A stretch of DNA of 64,000 bases from JAJVID01 sp050247435 (GCA_050247435.1 JBFWUF010000006.1:1-64000), one strand, 5' to 3'; positions 1 to 14,284 are shown, numbered from the stretch's first letter. Notes: generated from the letters alone by a model not told the origin. Translations and numbers: made by a program.

Positions 1-509
1 TCACTATACATTCTGAGGCACGGTCAAGGCGCTGCCGATTCTCTATCATATTCGCCTCTTCATTGTCAGCAATTTTAACGAGGCACAAATCGCGGACGTA
101 ATCACGCACTTTTGCCGCAAGGATACACTCAAGCTTTCGCATACACGATCTCTCCCACGAGCCAAACTTTCATCGCTACCGGCGGAAGCGGAAGCGCCAA
201 TGTCACCGTCACAAGTGGATGCAATCGGTGCTTGCGTCCGTCGGAGGTCATTCGTACGAAAGTCGCGAGTCAATCAATGCCGCCGACACGCTCCCTGCGC
301 CGCAGATTACGAACCTGACCATGACTCCTGGGCAGCTGACGTTTAACTGGACGGCGAGTTCAGCCGCGCAATCCTTTCTTGTGAGGACTAATCCGCTCCC
401 GTTCGCGGGACCATTACGCGTGAAATGATTGTTCCGGGCAATAGCAGAACGGCGACTCTCAGCGGGCTTTCCCTGGCAAGCGGGACGACCTATCAGGCTC
501 TCGTTCCGC

Positions 510-529
<20 letters not shown>
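1..529 (+). pseudogene. Remnant of a secreted Ig-like (BACON-type) / fibronectin-III protein
   Basis: No intact gene lies here, but three short plus-strand stretches in different frames look like successive pieces of one secreted protein. The piece from about 112 reads like a BACON-type Ig-like domain (ISPTSQTF, GGSGSANV, SGCN). The piece from about 270 to 405 resembles the start of an FN3 domain (PAPQITNLTMTPGQLTFNWTAS). The piece from about 413 to 529 resembles its end (TATLSGLSLASGTTYQALV). Frame changes fall near 215-240 and near 405. The last stop (527-529) overlaps the 3' end of convergent leuS by about 20 bases. The gene presumably began left of the window. Either it decayed or the contig end carries sequencing errors. 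Confidence 0.5.
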
Positions 530-3119
<2,590 letters not shown>

Positions 3120-3232
3120 TGTCGTGTCCTCTTCAATCAGGCTCCGCAAAACGGCAAAACCGAAGCGAACACATCGCCTCAAGATGCGGAGCGGAATCAA
3201 AATCTATTCGGGGAAAAATGCGATTGGCGGGC

Positions 3233-3259
3233 GCAGCGCAACTTCAGAAATTGCGCTGC
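3233..3259. repeat. Inverted repeat with GCAGCGCAA arms
   Basis: Perfect 9-nt arms (GCAGCGCAA and TTGCGCTGC) around a 9-nt loop in the leuS upstream region. The core GCGCAA resembles that of the stronger hairpin at 3433-3460, so both may belong to one dispersed palindrome family. Confidence 0.5.
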
Positions 3260-3432
3260 AACGTAAGGGAGAGGGCCATCAGCGGAGTGAAGCGCGCGCT
3301 AACGCGGCATTGATCGAACCCTCGTCTGATTTTTCCGGCTGCTGTCGTCATTGCTCTTTAGCTCTCCGATTGAATATTTGCGAAGCCGGATTCTACACAT
3401 CGGCCAAAATAGGTTCAAGCTGAATTTCAGCA

Positions 3433-3460
3433 GTAGCGCAACCTCGGCAGGTTGCGCTAC
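3433..3460. terminator. Perfect hairpin directly after gyrB
   Basis: Perfect 12-nt arms (GTAGCGCAACCT and its complement) with a 4-nt loop, 5 nt past the gyrB stop on the minus strand. There is no clear T-run, so it may be an RNA 3'-end stabiliser or a dispersed palindrome rather than a classical Rho-independent terminator. Confidence 0.5.
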
Positions 3461-3464
3461 ATTC

Positions 3465-6059
<2,595 letters not shown>

Positions 6060-6083
6060 CTCGTTATGTCTACTGCTTAAGGG

Positions 6084-6110
6084 GTGGGGCAAGATGCCAT
6101 CTTGCCCCAC
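6084..6110. repeat. 27-nt perfect palindrome of the GTGGGGCAA family
   Basis: Arms GTGGGGCAAGATG and CATCTTGCCCCAC, 13 nt each and perfect, around a single C, between recF and gyrB. A relative with the same outer GTGGGGCAA bases and a different core lies at 52639-52669. Conserved ends with a variable compensated core suggest a structured extragenic palindrome. Confidence 0.75.
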
Positions 6111-6121
6111 TCTCATCTTCT

Positions 6122-7246
6122 TCAAATTGCGTTGCTTTCCTTCATCAAAGCCTCATCTTCGACTATGCGCCCGGATTCAACCAGCAAGGTTCTGGCGCGA
6201 TGACGATAACGTTCAGCGATTGTTCGCTTGGAAGTCGAGATGATGGTTTGTGAGCGTCCGTCAAGGTGATCGAGCAGAATCTCGATTCGCGTGCGGTCCA
6301 GTTCGGCATCAAGGTCATCTATAAGGAAAATGGGGTACTCTTCAAACACCCGATAGTACACGCTCATTTGCGCCAGATCAAGAATCAGCAACGCGCTCCG
6401 TTGCTGCCCGGAACTGCCGAAACGGGCTATTTCATAGCCGTCGCAGAGAATTTCCAGGTCGTCACGATGCGGGCCGACCAGCGAATATCCGACCGCAGTC
6501 TCGTTCTTCAGGCGCAGGCTCAACCGCTCTTTTAGCAGCTTGGCGTAATCTCCCAGTTCACCTCTGCCTTCGAGCGAGGACTTGTAACGAATCGTAATCT
6601 GCTCGGCCTGAAACAACTCAGGATTTAGATGCGCGCGCAGTTGATTAACGTAATTGACGCGCGCTTGATGAATCTCGGAGCCGAGCGCGACGAGTTGGTC
6701 GTTCCAGGGCTGGATCAGATCGTGGTATTTCGCCGGGTCTTCGGCATCCGAAGCCTCGCGCAACAACGCATTCTTCTGTTTCAACACGCGGTTGTATTCG
6801 TTGAGCGTGCCCAGGTAAGAAGGCAACATGAAGAATACCCCGCGATCCAGAAAACGGCGGCGAGCTTCGGGCCCGCCTCGCACGATCTGCATCTCGTCAG
6901 CAGTGAACGCAATCGCGTTGAGATTGCCCAGGTAACGCGCCACGGCTTCACGTTTGCCATTGACGAAGGTCTGTTTCGCGCTTTCGGTAATGAGCAGTTG
7001 CAAATCCTTGGTCAGATTGCCGCGCGCCACCGTGCCCCGCAGAATCGCTTCCTGAGCGTCGTGAGTGATGACCTCTTTTGGGTGAGAGGTACGAAAAGAT
7101 TTCGTCGTGGCCAGCAAATATATCGTCTCGAGCCACGAACTTTTGCCCTGAGCGTTCGCCCCGTAAATGACATTTAGCCCGGAAGAAAAAACGATTGATC
7201 CGGTGAGATTGCGGAAGCTGGTGGCTTCAATGCGCTGCAGATGCAT
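6122..7246 (-). CDS. recF: DNA replication and repair protein RecF
   Basis: Binds gapped DNA and helps load RecA with RecO and RecR. The 374-aa protein has the ABC/SMC-type ATPase layout of RecF: Walker A GANAQGKSS at 29-37, signature SSGQQR at 278-283 and Walker B IFLIDDLDAELD at 306-317. It opens with MHLQRIEATSFRNL, typical of RecF. It precedes gyrB as in many bacteria, but dnaA and dnaN are not upstream here. Instead a zinc-hook ATPase lies 106 bp upstream on the same strand. Confidence 0.96.
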   Translation of the reverse strand: MHLQRIEATSFRNLTGSIVFSSGLNVIYGANAQGKSSWLETIYLLATTKSFRTSHPKEVITHDAQEAILRGTVARGNLTKDLQLLITESAKQTFVNGKREAVARYLGNLNAIAFTADEMQIVRGGPEARRRFLDRGVFFMLPSYLGTLNEYNRVLKQKNALLREASDAEDPAKYHDLIQPWNDQLVALGSEIHQARVNYVNQLRAHLNPELFQAEQITIRYKSSLEGRGELGDYAKLLKERLSLRLKNETAVGYSLVGPHRDDLEILCDGYEIARFGSSGQQRSALLILDLAQMSVYYRVFEEYPIFLIDDLDAELDRTRIEILLDHLDGRSQTIISTSKRTIAERYRHRARTLLVESGRIVEDEALMKESNAI

Positions 7247-7352
7247 ACGCGAATTTTACCACACGGGAATGGATTACGGCTGGATAGTTGAAGTAAAAGT
7301 TCACCGCCCGGTCGCCAGAATTCCGCTCGATTTCTAACGGATTTCCGCGGAA

Positions 7353-9653
7353 TTAGACCAATTCAAGTGGCAGCATTTGTGTCCTGGCGCACCCGCACGC
7401 GAAGTGCGTCCCTTTCGGTTTCTGCGCCAGTCCTCCGCATTCCGGGCACGCAAGCGTCGCTGCCAGCTTGGTCACATTTTGCGCGAACATCCTGACATCG
7501 GTGTCAGCCACATCGGCCCCGCGCAGGCTGAAATGCGCGCCAACCTGATCGCGAATCCAGGTCAACTCGGTAATGGCGTTGAAGAGCGGGAGCAACGAAA
7601 CCTCTTCAACCGTCACCTCATCGCCTTTGACGGGGCGGCGGACTACCAGTTGTTTGGACACTCTGTTCACAGCCTTGCACAGATCGCCGAGCGTATAATT
7701 CCCTCCACGGCGCCGGGGCAGCGGACACTCGTAAACCTGCGTCAGCCAATCGAAGAGCGATTCGGCCAGCACGCCGGCTTTGCTGGCGACAATCTGCCGG
7801 TCGAACGGCGTGGCTTTGATATGTTCGATCAGGGCTTCAACATTGACGCGAGTCCTAGAGGCGCGGATGCCGCCGCCGCGCGTCCAGCTCTGCAATTCGA
7901 CGAAGGAAGTCTTGTCGTGAGGAATCTGCTGCGCCGCGTAACGGTCGCGCCACTGGCGGCTGTGCGTGGTGATGATCACCTGGTTGAAGTTCTCGCATTC
8001 CTCCGTCAGCAGATCGAGGATGCGCGTGAAATGCGCGCTGTCCACCGAGGTGAAAACGTCATCAAGCACGATCACCGCGTCGCCGCCGCTCGAAAGTTTT
8101 GCGATGGCCAGCCATAAACAGAATCCCAGCGTGTCCAGATGCGATTCGCTGAAATAAGCCTGCGGCGCGACATCGCTGACGCCCTCGAAGCTGCAAATTT
8201 GCAGCAGCGAGCCTTTTCGATTTTCGTCGAGCAGAAGCGCGTCAAGGCCCAGCGGTTCGTCGGGATGAATCATCGCGTAAAGGCGGTTGGTTTCGTCGCG
8301 GACTTCGGCCAGCGCTCGTTGAATGAAGGTTATGCGCTCGCGTTGCGCGATCTCCAGCGCGCGCTCAAGCCCCTGCCGCAACGCTTCAGCCTCGACGAGT
8401 TCCTCTTCGCATTCGACGACGCTGCGATAAAACTGACTGATCGAATTGAACTGGTTGATGGCCTTCTGCGCTTCGTCGCGCCGGGCGACCAGAGCGTCGC
8501 GCGTGGCCAGAGCGTTCTCGATCAAACTGATCAGCCCCACTTCGTCAGCGGGCGTTGGCGACGATTCATCCGCGTTTTTGATCGCTTCGACCAATGATCG
8601 CGCGGCGGCGAGCATGAAGCCGCGGTCGCGCTCGACGATGGCGGCGGCGTTCTGGCGCGCCTTGCTCGCGGCCTCGAGTTTGTCGCGCAACTCGCCGATC
8701 GCGGTCATCGCGTTCAATCGCTCGTCAATCCGCTTTCGCAGGTCCTCGGCGGTGACCGGCTGCTCGCAGACCGGACAGGCCGATTGATCCGGCGATGCGG
8801 CAAGATAACCTCGCGCATCGCGCAACAATTCAATCATCCGCATCGCTTCAGCCGCGCCCGCGCTGGCGGCTGATTCGGCGGCGCGCTCGGCTTCGACGAC
8901 TTGCGCGATCTTTTGCGCGGCGTCGGCGTCGGCGCGGCGCAGAACTTCGCGTGCCTGCGCCGCGCGGTCGAGCTTGTCAATCAAGTCTCGCAACCGTTCG
9001 AGCCGCGCGCGAGTTTCATCAATGTCGGCGCCCGATTGCGCGGCGGCCCAGGCTAGCGCGTTCTGCTCAGGCGCGCCGGGCATTCCCTCATCCGTCCAGA
9101 ACCGTTCCAACTCCATCTCAGCTTTGATCTTCGCCTCGGACTTCTCGTTGACCGTCTGCTTCGCGGCGTTGAAGGCGTCGCGCAAAGCCTGTTCGCTACG
9201 CTCGACGCCTTCGACTTCTATGAACTTCTGCAACTGCTTGTAACGTTCCGACGGCGAGGCGTTGATCAGATCCAGCAGACGGCTTCGGCGCAGCACGTGC
9301 GCGACGGGCAATGTCGCTTCGTCGCTCGGCAGAATCTTCGCGCCGGCGAACTTCGCGCTCCACGCGCGGCCTCCACTGACGATCTCGACTTTGATCTCTT
9401 TGGCCGTGTGGCCGATGGCGGGCAGATGCTCTTTGGGCTTTGTCGAGCTGCGGTCAGCGAGTGATCCGGCGGAGGAATTACAGACGAAATCAATTGCGTC
9501 AACGATGGAAGATTTGCCCGAACCGTTTTCGCCGAAGATGAACGTGATCGGCTTGCGCGGATCGAAGGCGACCTCGGTCGTCGTGGTCGCGCCGCGAAAA
9601 CGATGCAGCGTGATCTTCTCGATGCGTCTGCGTGAATTGGACGGAGAGTTCAT
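7353..9653 (-). CDS. SMC/Rad50-like zinc-hook ATPase with extra C-terminal domain
   Basis: 766 aa. Walker A GENGSGKSS at 41-49; a long charged Ala/Glu/Arg-rich coiled coil with a central zinc hook CPVC at 293-296; an ABC-signature-like segment FSESHLDTLGFCLWLA at 501-516; Walker B VIVLDDVF at 527-534; H-loop TTHSRQW at 562-568. Unlike Rad50/SbcC, about 200 more residues follow. They contain WIRDQVGAHFS, an Rx5H arrangement (R701, H707) as in HEPN ribonucleases, and end in a four-Cys zinc ribbon (C736, C739, C753, C755). The start overlaps the stop of the upstream 68-aa gene (TAATG), indicating translational coupling. The ATPase assignment is firm. A role in phage defence or DNA-damage response is inference, and the HEPN idea is tentative. 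Confidence 0.85.
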   Translation of the reverse strand: MNSPSNSRRRIEKITLHRFRGATTTTEVAFDPRKPITFIFGENGSGKSSIVDAIDFVCNSSAGSLADRSSTKPKEHLPAIGHTAKEIKVEIVSGGRAWSAKFAGAKILPSDEATLPVAHVLRRSRLLDLINASPSERYKQLQKFIEVEGVERSEQALRDAFNAAKQTVNEKSEAKIKAEMELERFWTDEGMPGAPEQNALAWAAAQSGADIDETRARLERLRDLIDKLDRAAQAREVLRRADADAAQKIAQVVEAERAAESAASAGAAEAMRMIELLRDARGYLAASPDQSACPVCEQPVTAEDLRKRIDERLNAMTAIGELRDKLEAASKARQNAAAIVERDRGFMLAAARSLVEAIKNADESSPTPADEVGLISLIENALATRDALVARRDEAQKAINQFNSISQFYRSVVECEEELVEAEALRQGLERALEIAQRERITFIQRALAEVRDETNRLYAMIHPDEPLGLDALLLDENRKGSLLQICSFEGVSDVAPQAYFSESHLDTLGFCLWLAIAKLSSGGDAVIVLDDVFTSVDSAHFTRILDLLTEECENFNQVIITTHSRQWRDRYAAQQIPHDKTSFVELQSWTRGGGIRASRTRVNVEALIEHIKATPFDRQIVASKAGVLAESLFDWLTQVYECPLPRRRGGNYTLGDLCKAVNRVSKQLVVRRPVKGDEVTVEEVSLLPLFNAITELTWIRDQVGAHFSLRGADVADTDVRMFAQNVTKLAATLACPECGGLAQKPKGTHFACGCARTQMLPLELV

Positions 9654-9859
9654 TACCGCCTCACTCCTTCCGCCCGCGAGTCACGTTGCGCGCTCTCGAT
9701 CCAATGGCTCCAGTCTTCGGCTTTGGCCGTGCCCGCCGCCAGCTTGCGTTTCAAGTCTTCGAGTCTGGCCGATGGAACCAAACCGGCTTTGATCAGAGCG
9801 TCGGCGACGATCTCCGCCAATCGCTCGTTGGGTGTGAGTGAATCGGGAGTTGATGGCAT
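9653..9859 (-). CDS. 68-aa protein translationally coupled to the zinc-hook ATPase
   Basis: A small hydrophilic, probably helical protein (MPSTPDSLTPNERLAEIV...) of no family I recognise. An AGGAGG ribosome site lies 5 nt before the ATG. Its stop overlaps the ATPase start as TAATG, so the two are made as a unit. It starts 12 nt after the end of xthA on the same strand. The coupling suggests a partner or regulator of the ATPase. Function unknown. Confidence 0.75.
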   Translation of the reverse strand: MPSTPDSLTPNERLAEIVADALIKAGLVPSARLEDLKRKLAAGTAKAEDWSHWIESAQRDSRAEGVRR

Positions 9860-9871
9860 TGATGCCTCCTG

Positions 9872-10633
9872 TTAAACGTCGTAATCAATCACCACGGGCG
9901 CGTGATCGGAAAACATCTGCTCGCCATAGATCACGGGCGAATGGGCGGCTTTATTGAGAGCCGGCGTCGTGAAGTGATAATCCAATCGCCAACCGACATT
10001 GTTCTCGCGCGCTCTCCCGCGATTCGACCACCACGAATAATGCGCGGCGTCGGGGCCGACAAGGCTCCGAAACGTGTCGTGATACCCCACGTCCAGAAAC
10101 GTCGTGAGCCACGCGCGCTCTTCGGGCAAAAAGCCGCTGTTCTTCTGGTTGCCGCGCCAATTTTTCAGATCAATCTGCTGATGGGCGATGTTGAAGTCAC
10201 CGCAAAAAACCAACTCGCGCTTGCTCTTTCGCAACCGCCGGCAGTGTCGCAGAAATTCGTCCATGAACTTCAGCTTGATGGCCAGCCGCTCCGGGCTGCT
10301 CGTCCCCGAAGGAATGTAGGTCGAGATGACGCTCAGGTCGCCGAAATCGCCCTGCAACACGCGGCCTTCGCGATCAAAGACCGAATCCATGCCGCGCGTG
10401 ACGCGCTTCGGCTTCGCTTTCGAAAGCAACGCCACGCCGCTGTAGCCAGGCTTTTCCGCCGGATACCATTCCGCGTGGTAGCCGAGCGCCCGCCATTCCG
10501 CCGGAACCTGTTCAGGAAACGCCCGGACCTCCTGCAAACAAATCACGTCCGCGCCACTTGCGGCCAGCCAGGAGACGATGCCTTTCGCCGTCGCCGAACG
10601 AATGCCATTGAGATTGAGGGTGAGTATTCGCAT
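9872..10633 (-). CDS. xthA: Exodeoxyribonuclease III / AP endonuclease
   Basis: 253 aa, exonuclease-endonuclease-phosphatase fold. It cleaves abasic sites and removes 3'-blocking groups in base-excision repair. Motifs: LNLNGIR near the start, metal-binding LQEV at 33-36, CGDFN in the middle (about 147), HYSWWSNRGRARENNVGWRLDY, and terminal SDHAPV with the catalytic Asp-His. The sequence fits the ExoIII (XthA) subgroup. It lies 18 nt after vapC on the same strand and 12 nt before the 68-aa gene, so the genes may be co-transcribed. Confidence 0.95.
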   Translation of the reverse strand: MRILTLNLNGIRSATAKGIVSWLAASGADVICLQEVRAFPEQVPAEWRALGYHAEWYPAEKPGYSGVALLSKAKPKRVTRGMDSVFDREGRVLQGDFGDLSVISTYIPSGTSSPERLAIKLKFMDEFLRHCRRLRKSKRELVFCGDFNIAHQQIDLKNWRGNQKNSGFLPEERAWLTTFLDVGYHDTFRSLVGPDAAHYSWWSNRGRARENNVGWRLDYHFTTPALNKAAHSPVIYGEQMFSDHAPVVIDYDV

Positions 10634-10651
10634 TGTTGTGAGGATTTCAGG

Positions 10652-11041
10652 CTAAACGGTCTCGATTGTGATTCCGGTGAAGCGGTTGAGCCGTTGATCA
10701 TTGGTCAGAAAAACGTCGCAGTTGGAAATGACAGCGGCGGCCAGATGAAGAGAATCGGGAGTTTTGAAGTTGTACTTCGCGCGGATTTCAGTCGCGCGAT
10801 CAATCACGTCGCGTGTGAGCGGAATCATCTCAACGATCATACTGGCGAAATAGTCGTCGAATTCCTGCAATAACCTAAGATTGCCGTGTCGCAACGGAAA
10901 AACCCGGCATTCCAGTCGCGCCATTTCACTTGTGATTGGAATTAATCCCGGCGTAGCCAGAATCGCATCCACCTTTGGCGCATAAAGCGGAGATGTTTCA
11001 ACCGTATAAACAATCGGTGATGTGTCGAGATAATAACGCAT
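10652..11041 (-). CDS. vapC: PIN-domain toxin, VapC type
   Basis: 129 aa. PIN-fold ribonuclease with the expected acidic residues: D6 (YYLDTSPI), E44 (RLECR), D96 (TPDSLHLA) and D115 (LTNDQR). The ATG at 11041 overlaps the stop of the upstream antitoxin gene (TGATG). An in-frame TTG one codon earlier is less likely. VapC toxins cleave specific RNAs and are held inactive by the paired antitoxin. Its RNA target cannot be told from sequence. Confidence 0.9.
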   Translation of the reverse strand: MRYYLDTSPIVYTVETSPLYAPKVDAILATPGLIPITSEMARLECRVFPLRHGNLRLLQEFDDYFASMIVEMIPLTRDVIDRATEIRAKYNFKTPDSLHLAAAVISNCDVFLTNDQRLNRFTGITIETV

Positions 11042-11295
11042 CAATCATTCCAGCTATCGCGTTCGGCTTGGATATAAGCGTCTATTTCTTCGCGTGTGCG
11101 CGGCTGATGTCCACGCGCGCGTTGACGTTCACGAATCTCCGCAATGACTTCGGCGTGCGTGCGTTTTGCCGGAGGCTCAGCGGGCAGCGGTTCAACCGCC
11201 AGCCGCACTTTTCCTTGCGCCAAGGGCAAGGCTTCATCCAGCTTTACAGTATGTTCGTCGGTCAATGTGCCGGTTACGATGTAAGCAGTTTCCAT
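11041..11295 (-). CDS. vapB: Antitoxin of the VapBC-type pair
   Basis: 84 aa from METAYIVTGTL. The N-terminal half is beta-rich with the DNA-binding swapped-hairpin look of many VapB antitoxins (TDEHTVKLDEALPL, VRLAVEPLP). The C-terminal half is charged and ends EEIDAYIQAERDSWND, the kind of tail that wraps a PIN toxin. A start three codons further upstream (11304) is possible. One-base stop/start overlap with the toxin. Family assignment rests mainly on context. Confidence 0.82.
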   Translation of the reverse strand: METAYIVTGTLTDEHTVKLDEALPLAQGKVRLAVEPLPAEPPAKRTHAEVIAEIRERQRARGHQPRTREEIDAYIQAERDSWND

Positions 11296-11404
11296 TGATT
11301 TCACCTCGGCTGCGATTATAAGCGGAGCGGGAGGAATGCGTGAACCCGCAATCCTGCTGATTTTCGTTACTCGCTCCTTTCTTTTTCAACACGCCTCCCC
11401 GCAG

Positions 11405-14284
11405 CTATTCCACGCGCCAGCGAATGGTGAAAACATCCTCGCGCGAAACCTCTTTCCTCAACCGCGCCGCCGTCTCGTCCAGGTACTTGCCCTTGCGTTC
11501 GTCAATCGCGTCCTGCTCCTCGTAAAGTTTACGGCGTTTCTGGTTGCGCTGGTTTTCAAGCTCCTTGACGCGGCGGTGGAGTTCCAGCTTCGCTTGCAGG
11601 TCGTTTGCGAGCCGTGCCTCCTTCTTGGCCTCTTTGAGTTGCGCGTCGAGTTCCTTGATCTCGGATTCCAAACTGAACTTCAGGTCGTCGGCCCAGCGGT
11701 CGAGTTTCTCCATCTCGGCTCTGAAAAAATCTTCGTTGCGGCGGTCAATGCCGCCGAGTTCCGACTGCTCCAATTCGCCCAGGCGGCGTTCCAGGCGCGC
11801 CGCGACAGCGGGCGTGGCTCTGACTTCGCAGTTGGCGCGCCCGTCAATCTGGAACAGCTTCTCGCAGGTTTCCGGGTCGAACGCGCCGTCCGATCCGTCA
11901 ATCATCGCGCACAACAGCCGCTCTTCCTCCTCGAACGATGCGACGCGCAACAGCTTGACCGCGAGCCAGCCATCGTGTCCCACCAGGCTTTCAATCTCGC
12001 CGATCTTCGCCCCGCCCTGCCTGCGATGCGTCGTGTAATCGAAGACGACTTCCGCCGCCGGCAGTTTGCGCCCGCGGGCGCGATCAATCGCGGCTTCGGC
12101 CAGCGGATGTCCGAACCGATAAGCGAAATGGCCGCCGTCGTTCGAAATAGCCGGCTGGTTCTCCTGCGATCCGCGCACAAGCAACTGGTAATGCCCCGCA
12201 GGAGTCGCGGGCCACGAAGCGTCGAGTTGGCCAAGCTCGAACCGGTAGCCGCCGTCGTCGAAGCGCGCGGCGCCGTTCACTTCGTGCTTGGTCAATCGCC
12301 ACAAACAGCGCCCGTAACGGTCGAGGTAACGCTGCCCTTCTTCGCGCCGCGACCGCAGCCTCAGCCGCACCTCTTCGTCGAAATGCTCGAAGAGGTTGCG
12401 CTGGGTTTCGGCCATTCGCGCGGCGATCTGTTCTTCCAACTCGCGCTGCAACTCGGCGAAGGCCGAATCAATCTGCTGCTTCGTGCGGCACGTTTGATAG
12501 ATGCCGGCGATGCGCCGCTCGAAATCCACGCCCGATTCCAGCGCGCCCAGCACTTCATCCGACGACCCGAAAACGCCATCGAAGAGTTTGAATTTTTCAG
12601 ACAACAACTCGAAGACGCGGCTGTCGGCGGCGTTCTTGCGGTTGAGAAAATTGATCACAACCACATCGTGCTTCTGGCCGTAACGGTGACAACGCCCGAT
12701 GCGCTGTTCGATGCGCTGCGGATTCCAGGGCAAATCATAGTTGACCACCAGCGAGCAGAATTGCAGATTGACGCCTTCGGCGGCGGCTTCGGTCGCGATC
12801 ATCACGTCGGCGTGATCGCGGAAATGCTCGACAATCGCGGCGCGCAGATCAACGGCCTTGTTCCCGGTAACCACCGGTTCGCCGTCGTGACGTTCCCGCC
12901 ACGACTTGTAAATCGTTCCCGCGCGGTCGTCCGCGTTCGTCCCGTTGATCGTCACGACGCGCCCGGCGAAGCCGTTCTCCTCGAAAAGCCGGACGAGATA
13001 ATCCTGCGTGCGGCGCGATTCGGTGAAGATCACGGCCTTGCGCGCCGCTCCGAGCGAGGCGAGTTTGGCGAAGCCTTCCTCCAAAGCTCTGAGCAGCGCG
13101 CCGCCCTTGGCGTTGTTGATGATGGAAGCGGCGAGCGCGCCGTACTTCCGCAACTCGTCAATCTCTTCCTGCACGTCCTGATCAATTTTGATCTTCGCCG
13201 GCGCGTCTTCATCCGCGCCTTCGCTCCACTCATCATCCAGTTCCAGATAAGACTCGAAGTCTTCGGCGAGGATGTCGGCGGCGGCCTGCGTTTGCAGCCT
13301 GTTGGCCAGCGCTTCCAGCGTGCCCGCGATGGCGAAGGTCGAAGAGGCGAGCAGCTTGCGCAAAATCATCGTCATCAACGCGCGCCGGTTCCCAGGCAAT
13401 GCGTGCAAGGTTTCGCGCTGCAAATACTCCGAAACCTGATCGTAAAGCTGCTGTTCGTCTTCGGTAGGCGTGAAATCCTGCGTCAACGGAATGCGGTTGG
13501 TGAAGCGAACGTATTCGGTGACCTGCCGCCTGAGCGTGCGCTGGCACAGACCGCGCAGCCGCTCGCGCAGATCGCCCAACTCGCGGTCTTCGACCTCGCG
13601 GCTCTGATACCGCGCGCGGAACGCCTTCACATCGCCGAAGACGTGTTCATCGAGAAAACTGACCAGACCGTATAGCTCAAGCAGGTTGTTCTGAAGCGGC
13701 GTCGCCGTCAGCAGCAGTTTGCGGCGTCCGATGGTAGCGTTGCGGATGGCGTTAGCGATCTTATTATTCGGCTTGTAGACGTTGCGCAGCCGGTGAGCTT
13801 CGTCAATCACGACCAGATCCCACGGCGTCGCGCGAATCTCGGACGAGCGCGCGGCGGCGAAGTTGTACGAACAGATGATGACTTCGCCTGTGTTCAACGG
13901 ATCGCTCACTCCGTCGCGGGTCAGCTTGTTGTATTCGGCGGTGTCGAGCACGCGCGACGAGAGGAAGAATTTGTCGGCCAGTTCCTGCGCCCACTGCTTG
14001 CGCAGCGTCGTCGGCGTGATGACCAGAATTCGCCGCCGCCGCTCAGCCCAAAGCTGGCTGATGATCAACCCGGCCTCGATGGTTTTGCCCAAACCGACCT
14101 CATCGGCCAGGATCGCGCCGGATGATAACGGCGAATTGAAGGCGAAGAGCGCGGCGTCGAGTTGATGCGGGTTCAAATCAACCGTCGCGTTGAAAAGCGA
14201 CGCGCCGAGTTTGGCCAGGTCGTCGGATGAATTTCGTTTTGTCAGTTCGTGAGCGTAGTAGGTGGAGTGGTATTGGGTGGTCAT
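11405..14284 (-). CDS. SNF2-family helicase/translocase
   Basis: 959 aa from ATG at 14284, which has AGGTG about 8 nt upstream. The frame is open further upstream, but that extension would overlap the methyltransferase gene. Helicase core: motif I DEVGLGKTIEAG at 61-72, motif II DEAH at 161-164, motif III TATPLQN at 193-199. In the second RecA lobe: EGVNLQFCSLVVNYDLPWNP then RIEQRIGRCHRYGQKHDV. A long C-terminal region includes a charged coiled coil (about 860-940). The layout resembles RapA-like and DISARM DrmD-like proteins. It lies 70 bp after a DNA methyltransferase, and no drmA, drmB or drmC is visible. The helicase call is firm; a defence role is inferred from the partner. Confidence 0.92.
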   Translation of the reverse strand: MTTQYHSTYYAHELTKRNSSDDLAKLGASLFNATVDLNPHQLDAALFAFNSPLSSGAILADEVGLGKTIEAGLIISQLWAERRRRILVITPTTLRKQWAQELADKFFLSSRVLDTAEYNKLTRDGVSDPLNTGEVIICSYNFAAARSSEIRATPWDLVVIDEAHRLRNVYKPNNKIANAIRNATIGRRKLLLTATPLQNNLLELYGLVSFLDEHVFGDVKAFRARYQSREVEDRELGDLRERLRGLCQRTLRRQVTEYVRFTNRIPLTQDFTPTEDEQQLYDQVSEYLQRETLHALPGNRRALMTMILRKLLASSTFAIAGTLEALANRLQTQAAADILAEDFESYLELDDEWSEGADEDAPAKIKIDQDVQEEIDELRKYGALAASIINNAKGGALLRALEEGFAKLASLGAARKAVIFTESRRTQDYLVRLFEENGFAGRVVTINGTNADDRAGTIYKSWRERHDGEPVVTGNKAVDLRAAIVEHFRDHADVMIATEAAAEGVNLQFCSLVVNYDLPWNPQRIEQRIGRCHRYGQKHDVVVINFLNRKNAADSRVFELLSEKFKLFDGVFGSSDEVLGALESGVDFERRIAGIYQTCRTKQQIDSAFAELQRELEEQIAARMAETQRNLFEHFDEEVRLRLRSRREEGQRYLDRYGRCLWRLTKHEVNGAARFDDGGYRFELGQLDASWPATPAGHYQLLVRGSQENQPAISNDGGHFAYRFGHPLAEAAIDRARGRKLPAAEVVFDYTTHRRQGGAKIGEIESLVGHDGWLAVKLLRVASFEEEERLLCAMIDGSDGAFDPETCEKLFQIDGRANCEVRATPAVAARLERRLGELEQSELGGIDRRNEDFFRAEMEKLDRWADDLKFSLESEIKELDAQLKEAKKEARLANDLQAKLELHRRVKELENQRNQKRRKLYEEQDAIDERKGKYLDETAARLRKEVSREDVFTIRWRVE

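Larger units (their letters stand above)
3120..3464. other. Intergenic region between gyrB and leuS
   Basis: 345 bp without a convincing gene. It holds two inverted repeats sharing the core GCGCAA...TTGCGC (3233-3259 and 3433-3460) and the 13-nt palindrome GCTGAAATTCAGC (minus-strand reading) at 3419-3431. The promoter and leader of leuS must lie here on the minus strand, but I see no strong -35/-10 pair or T-box-like structure. Short open frames in this stretch have no protein-like composition. Confidence 0.6.

Noticed and set aside
6122..9653. Replication origin near recF-gyrB
   Set aside because: No dnaA or dnaN and no cluster of TTATCCACA-like boxes; recF is flanked by a zinc-hook ATPase instead.
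11336..13675. 779-aa open frame antisense to the SNF2 helicase
   Set aside because: Composition mirrors the helicase codons; no start signal or domain.
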